Origin: Lumbricus rubellus
Taxonomy: Eukaryota; Annelida; Clitellata; Crassiclitellata; Lumbricidae
Direction of reading: 5' to 3'
DNA length: 64,000 bases
Assembly: GCA_945859605.1 (NCBI GenBank)
Contig: OX243825.1
Coordinates: 880,326-944,325 of the forward strand
Of the stretch, positions 55,851-64,000 are shown one piece after another. A program made the translations under genes and the position numbers. Within the stretch, counting starts at the first letter, position 1. Every line of letters starts with the position of its first letter. The notes under the pieces were generated by a model. That model ran no database searches, was not told the DNA's origin, and saw only the letters and a program-made list of their open reading frames with translations.

Positions 55851-56850
55851 CTTTTCTTCCGGCATCTGTTTTTGTTTTGCATGTCTACATCCAGACTGAT
55901 TGAAGTGAAATGAAAATGCACTGAACGACCGACCGGAATGAATGGCATTATATAGAATGAAAGATTGATTGATTGATCGGTTTTTTGTTGTTGTTATGAA
56001 CGCAGGTTGTTTGATTTTTCAGTGGCTTTGATTCTTTTGTAAGAATTATTGTTGGGTGATTAGAGTGAACTGAACGGACTGCAATGAAAGAGCGGAATAA
56101 AAAATACAGATTATGTGTTTATTAATTTGTTGGAGCTGGTAAAAGCTAGTAAAATAGAGTATTATGATTTTTAATTATTAATCATTGGTTCGGTTACAGC
56201 GTTACTCGAATACAAGTTGGATTGTCGACAAGAATTCTTGCTAATAAATAAATAATAAAAATAATTCTTAGCCTACATAACAACCAAAGTCGCTGAAAAA
56301 AAATTAAATTTTAATTGATTTCGGATTGATTAAAAATAATTGCTGCTTGAAAGAAGTGGGATTGATGAAAGGAATCTTGCTTTAATTAGCCTATTAGATG
56401 ATTTGATGAAAAATAATCTTTATACGAAGGAAGGTGTATAGCCTAATTGATGAGATATAATTCCTGCTTAATTGGATGTTGCAATGATAATATTAATAAA
56501 ATTTCTTGCTTAAATGTAAGTGAAATTAATGAAAAATTTCTTGTTTAAATATAATTATTGGACTGAGAAAAAATAATTAAGTTAAAATTGGCGAATAATT
56601 GAATACTTTTACCGTTGGAATTTACGGTTGAATGCTGTGAAAGAATCCTTAAATAGATTAGAATTTGTTGATGAATTTGATGTGTGCTGTAATTAAAGCA
56701 GCATATTTCGTAGACGTTTTCAAATCAATTTTGTGTAAAGCTGAGATGATTGAAAAAATAAAATAAATAATTGAAGGCGTTCGAATAAATCCGTATACGT
56801 TGAATTGACTAAATTGATCGATTGCTTTTTCACGATGACTAAAACGTTGA
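55851..56850. other. Unique AT-rich stretch
   Basis: TTGATGAAA(A)AT and GCTTAATTGG-like phrases recur loosely at 56330-56600, possibly a very old tandem repeat. No gene recognised. Confidence 0.35.
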
Positions 56851-56854
56851 TTGG

Positions 56855-56909
<55 letters not shown>
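56851..56909. repeat. (GATT)n microsatellite
   Basis: About 14 GATT units, the first two with a TTGG interruption. Confidence 0.95.
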
Positions 56910-56911
<2 letters not shown>

Positions 56912-57182
56912 CTTAGTTGTTGCCACATGTAGCGGACTGAAAACATTCTCGTGGTGGATGTTATAAAAGTGGTTTTGGATGTGTTGAATTGATTGCTGGC
57001 GGTGGATAAAGTGGTGGTGCTAGTTTTAGGGTGAGAATATTATTGACGGGGGATTGCTGTTTTTTTTTACTGAGGACCCCACAGTAGAGTCTTCATTGTA
57101 CACCCAAATAAATCAATGTCTGATACATCATTCATTGTTTTTCATAGTTCTCATACTGATTAGATGTATTGTATGAAAACAT

Positions 57183-57335
57183 TTATAAAGCGCCTCTACT
57201 AGGGTGAACCGTTCAGAGGCGCTCCTAGTGCGCAAGGCCATGTAGTGGTGGTTATGGATGTAGTGGTAGTTGTATTGGTGGTGGATATAGAGGTGGGTGT
57301 GTATAGTGGTGGTGGTGGTGGTTGTGTTTGCTTGA
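57183..57335 (-). mobile_element. Retroposon tail joined to a (GTGGT)n repeat
   Basis: TTTATAAAGCGCCTC...TCAGAGGCGCTCC at 57183-57225 is the complement of the shared tail. On the minus strand it is preceded by a GGTGGTGGTTGTG-type degenerate repeat (57243-57335), not by a recognisable SINE or LINE body. Confidence 0.45.
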
Positions 57336-57556
57336 GGCCGGTGTATTCTATTAATAGTTGCACTGACTCTCTTTCGTAACTGCTTTCTCATTTCATCATC
57401 TGTTCCTCGTTTTCTGTACATCGCAGAAAAGTCGATCATCATCGAGTCCACATAGTGATTATTTTGGTAATATTCGCAAAGTCTGGACTCTCGTTCTTCT
57501 AGAATTCCCTTGAAGTCTTGGAAGCATGAAGGTCTGGAATGATTTGCGTGTAACAT
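57336..57556 (-). CDS. Non-repetitive open frame of unknown origin
   Basis: From ATG at 57556 the minus strand stays open for about 70 codons of balanced composition (FQDFKGILEERESRLCEYY, then MYRKRGTDDEMRKQLRKRV) before running into a GT-rich repeat. The frame extends upstream past the ATG through Cys-containing codons to a TGA near 57613. A charged helical segment is plausible. I recognise no family. It could be an exon, part of a transposon ORF or chance. The downstream retroposon tail on the same strand makes a mobile-element origin worth testing. Confidence 0.2.
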
Positions 57557-57612
57557 ATCCAGAACTGTACACTCGTGGACCCCAGATGTCTTGCACTTAA
57601 GTACATGCAGTC

Positions 57613-57870
57613 ACTGTGGCCCACAGTGAGACACTATTATAACACGGCAACTTTGAATTAGGATTAGACCCAATCTGCAATATTGCGGCAATGCCTGCTC
57701 GTTCATGTTCAGCAGAATATAAATCTAATGTGGCCGTTTTGCCCAGATTGTGTCTGCTGTTTAGACAATGTTGTTAAGAGCGTGTAAGAATTTGATCTGA
57801 TGCAATGCCAATGAATGCCCCAAGACATGAGACAGTATATACAATTATATATAGGCCTATATAATATATA
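57613..57870. other. Unique spacer with one TAGGCCTA
   Basis: Octamer at 57852, just before the AT-rich target of the next element. Confidence 0.35.
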
Positions 57871-57872
57871 TA

Positions 57873-59027
57873 CAGGGTGGGCCAAAAAAAAGACCCCCCT
57901 TGGTTTTTTGCCAATATTTTGGCCAGAAGTAAGAATTTTCAAATGAAATTTTGCAGTCTTAAAGGCAATTCATATTTACACTTGATGGCCAGATTTCATC
58001 TAAATATATCAAACAGAACAAAAGTTATATCAGTTTTAGTGAGGCCACCCCCCGTTTTTTGACGATTCAAAAACGATACGCAAAAAAATTAGGTTTTTTG
58101 CCAATATCTTGACCAAAAATAAGAATTTCAAAATGAAATTTTACACGCTTAAAGGCAATTCATATTTACACATTATGACCGGATTTCATCAAAATATTTC
58201 AAACACAACACAAGTTATACCACTTTTAGCGGGACCACCCACCGTTTTGACGATTCAAAAACGAAACGCGACAAAAAGTAGCAAAAAACGATTTCATTAA
58301 GTCTCAACTTAAGTAGCTGTTGTCAAATGAACTTGGTAGTGCTTCACAACTTGTGTTCAATGTACCCAACACCAGTGCCAACACTTCTTTTGAGTCTCTT
58401 TGCAAAGTTCTTGATGGACCTCTGATTAATCTGACAGATTCCTTATTTACCAATTTGATTGTCATCTTGCTAAGTGACTTCTCAGTGTCGTGCAGCTACG
58501 CTGGTACCCTGTTTCTTTTTTAAATAGTAATAATAATGATCATCTGTCAATATCAAGGCTATTTGATAATAATTATATGAGATGAGACTTAATAAAATCG
58601 TGTTTTTGCTGCGTTACGTCTTTGAATTGTCAAAAATTAGGGGGTGGCCTCCCTAAAAGTGGTATAGCTTTTGCTGCTTTAAAAATATTTTGATGAAATC
58701 TGACCATCATACGCAGATATGAATTGTCTTTAAGCTAGTAAAATTTCATTTCGATATTCTTACTTTAGGCCAAGATATTGGCCAGAATAATTAGATTGAA
58801 TTTTGGTTACTTTTTGTCGCGTCGCGTTTTTGAATCGTCAAAAAACGGTGGGTGGCCTCACTAAAAGTGGCATAACTTTTGTTCTGCTTGAAATATTTTA
58901 ATGAAATCCGGCCATCTGGTGTAAATATGAATTGTCTTTAAGACTGTAAAATTTCATTTTGAAATTCTTACTTTTGGTCAAGATATCGGCAAAAATCTTA
59001 GGGGGGTCTTTTTTTTGGCCCACCCTG
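57873..59027. mobile_element. Foldback mariner-like element, arms of ~440 bp
   Basis: The ends CAGGGTGGGCCAAAAAAAAG and complement are flanked by TA (57871-57872, 59028-59029). Each arm holds two tandem copies of a ~200-bp unit (TTTTTTGCCAATAT..., AAGGCAATTCATATTTACAC, then GAGGCCACCC...CGTTTTTTGACGATTC), and the right arm is the reverse complement of the left. Inverted similarity continues to about 58312/58581 (CGATTT(C/T)ATTAAGTCTCA). The unpaired centre (~270 bp) has a 67-codon plus frame without transposase motifs. Non-autonomous. Confidence 0.75.
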
Positions 59028-59029
59028 TA

Positions 59030-60570
59030 TATATATATAGATAGATCTATATATAATTATTGAGTTAACTTGTTTTGGTTGAATGAGTGCATTGGTATTC
59101 ACCTTAGAATTCGACCTTTTTTATCTACATGTCAGCATCCAGCCAATGCCTTTCCTAACCAGTTTTGGACCTCAATTACTTACAGTAGTTAAAGGATCTT
59201 GTTCCTGTATTCTTGAAAAGGTATCATTCTGTCTATAGTTTGTATCTATAGGTCTTCACGTCGTCTAAGCGGTACCTTTGTTTAAAACTTTCCCACAGGG
59301 TTCACAGAGTTACAACTAGTTGTCAAAAGTCAGATATCTTTATTACCCTTCCTCACCGCCAGAGGGCAACTCACCCTTTGCAGGGGTCCCCCTTCAACAA
59401 CGAAATTACCATTCCAGACGGTCGAAACACCTTTTGCCGTTGCCAATGACAGTCTGTCTATGGCCTAAGCAGATTCAACGAGCCGCCTTAATTTGACCCG
59501 GGGCTAATCTGAGGACCCCCTTGTTTAATTATACAGCAGTCGGACAGATGTTTTACATATGGGGTCTTTAATAGACAGGTGCGTGAGGGGGAGAAAACCG
59601 TTGGGCGGTGTCCCGTCCCGTAGGCGTTGTAAAGTTCATTTTATTAGGGTAATTATTTTTGAGGAAACTGACAGAGACCGACTTGCTTTCACTATAATTG
59701 TTTGTCTTCACTGTTTCTTTTGCTTGTGAGCTGTGAATTGTTCAAAGCGACGTTGGACGCAATGGCGATCATGCGAGTTCAAAAATAGATTCTTCAAAAT
59801 TATTCTAATGTAATCAGGAAACTTCTATAACGTGGTGCATCATGACAGTCATGGTGTAGACTGTAGACGATGATGATGCCGTATCAGGTAGGTCGTAGTC
59901 ATTTTTGATTGGAAAGATATATTGACGCAAACGCACATCATAGATGATGGTAGACTATACGCCATTTGGAAAGAAGTGTCTGACTAATGTTCAGTTGTGT
60001 AGACGAGGCTAAGGTCGTTGAAAATTAATTAAATTAATTAATTAATTAATTACTTTAGAATTAATTGCAAAATAGTCCAACATTTTGCTACGAAATCTGC
60101 TGGCTAACTACATGACATTGTGCACTTTCCTCTTTGGAAGTTTAGGTTTTGTCTAAAGTTTCGTGTCAATACGCTCTGAATTGTGACTGTTTACTTTCTA
60201 TTATTTATATTGCTGTCGTTATTTAATTGGTACTTTATTCTTTGTTATTGGTACTATTTATTGTTTACTATTTTGTTTTGATGTAACTTTCAATTATTTA
60301 TTATTGACGCTGTATATTATTTGTTTTTGGTACTTTTTATTGTTTATTAGTGGCAATGTACATGTATACTGTTGGTTCATTTATTGTTTATTTATTGGTA
60401 CTATGTTTATTTCCATCATTTTTATTTGTTATTAACCAAAATTACCCTTTATATGCTATCGGTTTGCACTAAGCTATGAGCAAACTGAGGAGTTATCAGC
60501 CTTTTTTTATAGATCTAATCAGTTTCAAGCTAGTTGGTGATTAGCTATTATACACGAAACCACTTCAGAG
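59030..60570. other. Unique stretch, nothing recognised
   Basis: Short (AATT)n run at 60028-60050 and loosely repeated TTTATTGTTTATT(A/G) phrases at 60190-60430. No frames of interest. Confidence 0.4.
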
Positions 60571-60571
60571 C

Positions 60572-60655
60572 TGTTTACATCCCGTGACCTATAGTCTGAC
60601 CTTTCCTTTGACCCATCACTGACCCCTTTCCCCTGCGTTTGCATATTCATAAACC
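60572..60655. promoter_or_regulatory. Four phased nuclear-receptor half-sites with FOX and octamer-like motifs
   Basis: TGACCT at 60585 and 60597, then TGACCC at 60609 and 60620, are AGGTCA/GGGTCA half-sites on the minus strand, 12, 12 and 11 bp apart. The last two form a DR5, the retinoic-acid-receptor spacing. TGTTTAC (FOX) is at 60572-60578 and TTTGCATA (octamer-like) at 60638-60645. A TATAAG lies at 60684 and ATGATGGCGGCC at 60771. Motif-based inference. Confidence 0.4.
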
Positions 60656-61264
60656 TCAGTGCAACTTCCCCCTCTCTCCCCCATATAAGAGAGAGATCCT
60701 TCTGACCGTATGAAAGCGACCTCGGGTCTCCATTCTTCGACCCTTTCACGGACGACTGATCACCGGCGGACGATGATGGCGGCCAATCCATTCTGCCCTT
60801 ATCAATTTCCATTCATTTATCGCCAATTTATGTTGCGCCAGGTGCAGTATATGCCATCGCTTATAAAGATCTATGGCTAGCTGCAGGTGGTTTTCGCGGC
60901 GATGTTACCACCTGACCTACGTCCACATCCGATGGGTTGTGGCGGTTGTTTCGCAACCGCGCATGCCAGGCGCGTCCGTCCGTATACACCGACGGTGAGT
61001 TGCTGTTGTTGTTGTAGGCGCTACATAAACTTAGTTATGTGTTATGTCCGTGAATTATGAAGGGAAAGCGAGTTATTCTGGGAAATTCTTGAGGCTGATA
61101 TTCGGTGAAGTGTTCGAATGGTCGAGGTGTTCTACTGTTCTACTTAAGAGGATCTTTTCAAGTGCATGAATGCTTTTTTCCTTAGGATATTATTGTCTTG
61201 CACAATCATGCAGATTTCAGCAGCTTCATTGAGGTGGTAGGCTACATCTGCCAAGATTATTTTT
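60656..61264. other. Unique stretch with possible short start frame and tail remnant
   Basis: From ATG 60771 a 36-codon plus frame (MMAANPFCPYQF...) opens about 85 bp after a TATAAG and has a CAG/GTGCAG donor-like site; very weak. GCGGTTG at 60942-60948 pairs with CAACCGC at 60954-60960. GTAGGCGCTACATAAAC at 61013-61029 is a retroposon tail remnant. Confidence 0.3.
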
Positions 61265-61530
61265 CGACGGTTCATTCATCAAGGTTTATTTTCCAAGGTT
61301 TATTTTCTAAAGTCCATTTTCCAAAATTATTTTTCAAGGTTCATTTTCCAAAGTTCATTTTCCAAGGTTTATTTTTCAAAGTTCATTTTCCAAAGTTCAT
61401 TTTTCAAGGTTCATTTTTCAAAGTTCATTTTCCAAGGTTTATTTTCTAAGGTTCATATTTCAAGGTTTATTTTCCACATCCCATTTCCGTGGTCCACTTT
61501 CAAAAGTCCTTTTCCCAAGGCCCATTCCCA
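61265..61530. repeat. 14-bp minisatellite CAA(A/G)GTTCATTTTC
   Basis: About 17 copies, with C/T and A/G alternation. Three 14-bp units make 14 codons, so the plus-strand frame shows a 14-residue Phe/Lys/Val/His periodicity with no coding meaning. Confidence 0.9.
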
Positions 61531-61900
61531 AAGTTTAATCATGAATGCTGGCGTTATAAAATGCAAATGAATTTGATTGGTGCTGCTCAGGAGGAGAGAT
61601 CTGATTAAAGACACACGCGCACACTGACACATTCACGTAGACTCGCTGAATAGATCTATAGAGAGATACGTGACGTGGACAGACAGGCAAATGCAAGAAG
61701 AGATGGAAATGCCAAAAGAGATGGAGACCATTTCCATCTCTTCTGATTCTCTTTCAGTTATTTTTTGAAAGGGTTTTGAATCGACTCCGTTCTTAAGCAA
61801 AACGGAAACTTTCTGTGGATCACGCAACGACATTTTGATTGGCCGGTTGATGTCTCTGGGTCAACAGCATCAAAGATTGAAGCTTTGTGTGAGAGTGGCA
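61531..61900. other. Unique spacer with a 16-bp hairpin
   Basis: AGAAGAGATGGAAATG at 61696-61711 and its exact complement at 61729-61744 flank a 17-nt loop. Confidence 0.6.
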
Positions 61901-61904
61901 AAGG

Positions 61905-61909
61905 GATAT

Positions 61910-61954
<45 letters not shown>

Positions 61955-62298
61955 AGAGAGAGACACACACAGAGACAGAGAAACAGAGAGAAGGAAAAGA
62001 CAGACAGAGAGACACAGACAGAGAGACAGAGATATACAAACAGACAGAGAAAACAGAGAAAGACAAAGACCTTGAGAAAGAAAGAGACACACAGAGAGAA
62101 AGAAACGTACAGACCAAAGACAGAGACAGACTAACAGCGACATGCAAACGGACAGACACACAGTGAAAGACAGAGACATAGAGAGATACACAAAGTATTA
62201 CACATAGACAGAAAGAGAGAGATAGAAAAACAGACGGACGAACAGAGACAGACAGATCGTGAGCGAGACACATAGAAAACGAGAGGGAAAAAAGAGAC

Positions 62299-62363
<65 letters not shown>

Positions 62364-62405
62364 GAGGCATACAAACAAACAGACAGAGAGACAGACACAC
62401 AGACA
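61905..62405. repeat. (AT)n then long CAGA/GAGA array
   Basis: (TA)n at 61907-61950; AGACAGAGAGACA variants to 62300; pure GACA at 62299-62360. Opposite-strand Ser/Leu/Cys/Val frames are repeat translations. Confidence 0.92.
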
Positions 62406-62630
62406 GAAACAATCGGACATAGTCAGCGATACAAGGAACAGTGTGAAGATCTTGTCAGTCGTCACCATCCGATAATTAATCGGTGTTCGATGACCGAAGA
62501 GCAGCGAACACCGATTCTGCATAAAATATCATCACGCAATGTACCTGCAGTTCTTCTCGACACTCCTGAATGAATGGATTCATGCATGTGTTAGCTCTTC
62601 CTAATTTGACGAAGCACGTTCAAACGGCCA
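62406..62630. other. Unique spacer
   Basis: ATCGGTGTTCGATGACC and GAACACCGATTC at 62480-62515 form a short imperfect inverted repeat; nothing else. Confidence 0.35.
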
Positions 62631-62635
62631 AGACC

Positions 62636-62880
62636 CCACCACCACCAGTACCATCAGCAGCAGCAGCAGTAGCAGCAGCACCAGCAGCCGCACTGCTACT
62701 GCTGATACCACTGCTGATACTGATGCTGCTGATGATGATGATGCTGATGCTGCTGATAGTTGTTTGCCGACATTGATTGTTAGTCGCGATGATCCATCGA
62801 TCTTGCATCGGAGTCATTTGGGTGCAGCAGCAGCATCAGCAGCACATACACAACATCAGCAGCAGCAGCAGCAGCCGATC
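62636..62880. repeat. CAG/AGC, GCT and GAT trinucleotide mixture
   Basis: CACCACCA, AGCAGCAG (62655-62690), GCTGATGATGATG (62725-62757) and again AGCAGCAGC (62825-62875). Confidence 0.85.
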
Positions 62881-63335
62881 AGTTTTTATTTGTATCAATC
62901 AATCCGCTGACTTGCACTGCGTCGATAAATTGTTTGTTAATAAGTTAATTGCTAATAAAAATCACCGTTAATGTATTAATGCTGTGAAATAATTAGTTGC
63001 GTTGATCGTGTTGGTCGTGCAAGGAGGAGAAGGCGAATGGGAGACGTGAACTTGCACTGTAACAATAATATTATTATGACCAATTAACTGTCTTTTGACG
63101 TTCGGTTTGGCAATCTATCGAAATAAAACCGTTGTTTTAACGTGAAAACAATCATTTATGGAGATAAATCTGGTCACAATGGATGTCCTCATTTGCATAA
63201 AAAATTATTTTTATCAACTTAATAATTGCTGATGGAAACTTTTCAGTTTGTAGCTCATGTTTTAATTTTGTTGTTCAGAATAAATTGATATTTCTATAGT
63301 TTAAGTTTGTCGAAAATAATATTGCTTCAAGATGC
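62881..63335. other. Unique AT-rich stretch
   Basis: A perfect octamer ATTTGCAT at 63191-63198; otherwise nothing. Confidence 0.35.
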
Positions 63336-63490
63336 GGGTCTCTTTCTGTCTCTCTGAATCTTTCTGTCTCTCTCTGTGTCTCTTTCTGTCTTTGTCTCTA
63401 TAATCTCTCTCAGCTATTTTAATAAGCATAATAAAATTTATGTGGTCTCACTCTGTCTCTGTCTGTCTGTCTTTATCCCTGTATGTATCT
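63336..63490. repeat. TCTC/CTGT degenerate repeats
   Basis: CTTTCTGTCTCTCT units at 63340-63400 and TCTGTCTCTGTCTGTC at 63450-63472. The phrase (C)TCTCTCAGCTATT(T/C)TAA occurs twice (63405, 63510), indicating a ~105-bp duplication. Confidence 0.75.
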
Positions 63491-64000
63491 GATTGTATTC
63501 TTCATGTATCTCTCAGCTATTCTAACGAGCCCAATAACATTCTGGTAGAATTATTTCGTCTACATGGTATTGCGTTTATTTACGTTCTACTGTTCTCAGG
63601 TGCGTTGCAAACGATGTGAAATATTGAGGACTGTAATAAATTGGTGGAAATGGACTTTTTGATGTATGTCGTAAAACGACAACAAGTGCCGAGCAATCTC
63701 TTAAGCCTTAAAGTCAGCCACTGATATAAAGTGTTAGCGACTGCATTTTCTCGGCACCGGCATTTGAGAGCACGTGACCACCAGTCCTCTCCTCAGCCGC
63801 CATTTCGGCATTTCCTCCATTGACTGCATAATAGCTGTACTCATAATGGATGATTTGTGTAGGGGTGTGAGGCATGTGCAGTCGAAGTCTCTGCCCATAT
63901 ATCTGTTCTGTCATGGATTTCAATCCCCAAACACTCTGTCGAAATTCTAACGTGATTGCCAGTATACTATAATTGTTTGTCCGTGAAATTATTGTTCAGG
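63491..64000. other. Unique end of window; weak start-codon candidate on minus strand
   Basis: At 63806 the minus strand has GAAATGGCGGCTG, a strong initiation context, opening 30 codons (MAAEERTGGHVLSN...) to a stop at about 63714. CACGTG lies at 63771-63776 within it. No splice donor of quality is seen. Probably chance or a YY1-like motif. Confidence 0.25.

Noticed and set aside
61198..61449. Periodic FKVHFPKFIFQG protein
   Set aside because: A 14-bp tandem unit read over three registers gives a 14-residue period; purely a DNA repeat effect.

Overview
This window reads as non-coding DNA from an animal nuclear genome. There is no operon-like gene density, no rRNA gene and no free-standing tRNA, and almost every long open frame is a translated microsatellite or minisatellite. 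The repeat content is a metazoan mixture: CR1/L2-type LINE ends, SINEs with tRNA-like and 5S-rRNA-like heads, and cut-and-paste transposon remnants of the hAT, piggyBac-like and pogo/mariner-like types. The palindromic octamer TAGGCCTA is strongly enriched. I suspect a marine invertebrate, possibly a deuterostome such as an echinoderm, but that is impression and not proof. The window could be one long intron or an intergenic stretch.

Layout. 0-2.6 kb: simple repeats, a LINE C-terminus, a candidate SOX-POU/CRE regulatory cluster and a perfect 40-bp hairpin. 2.6-4.6 kb: a TA-flanked pogo-like element with a helix-turn-helix fragment, invaded by a mirrored minisatellite/microsatellite block. 5.3-6.2 kb: an inverted-repeat unit enclosing a TTAGGG-bearing minisatellite. 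9.9-10.9 kb: a TTAA-flanked piggyBac-like element. 11-21 kb: mostly unique AT-rich DNA with one small MITE. 21.5-22.3 kb: an element with CCGCGCAC-rich terminal inverted repeats. 23-28 kb: SINE/LINE tails and microsatellites. 28.2-28.4 kb: a cluster of RFX X-box-like motifs. 30-38 kb: minisatellites and pyrimidine-rich tracts. 39-41 kb: two LINE ends, a 5S-like SINE and a hAT MITE nested in one of the LINEs. 42-43.8 kb: a TTAA element with inverted internal copies of its ends. 44-47.5 kb: tetranucleotide and CT repeats. 47.5-47.8 kb: a second hAT MITE. 48-51.4 kb: CAGA, GAGG and GAT arrays and a tRNA-type SINE. 52.7-54.2 kb: a 1.5-kb purine tract with higher-order duplication. 55-57.6 kb: two weak exon candidates. 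57.9-59.0 kb: a foldback mariner-like element. 60.6 kb: four phased nuclear-receptor half-sites. 61-64 kb: further simple repeats.

No protein-coding gene can be called with confidence. The best-supported objects are the transposable elements, where target-site duplications and terminal inverted repeats can be read directly. The regulatory calls rest on motif matches only and would need conservation or chromatin data. All similarity statements come from reading motifs by eye; no database search was possible.
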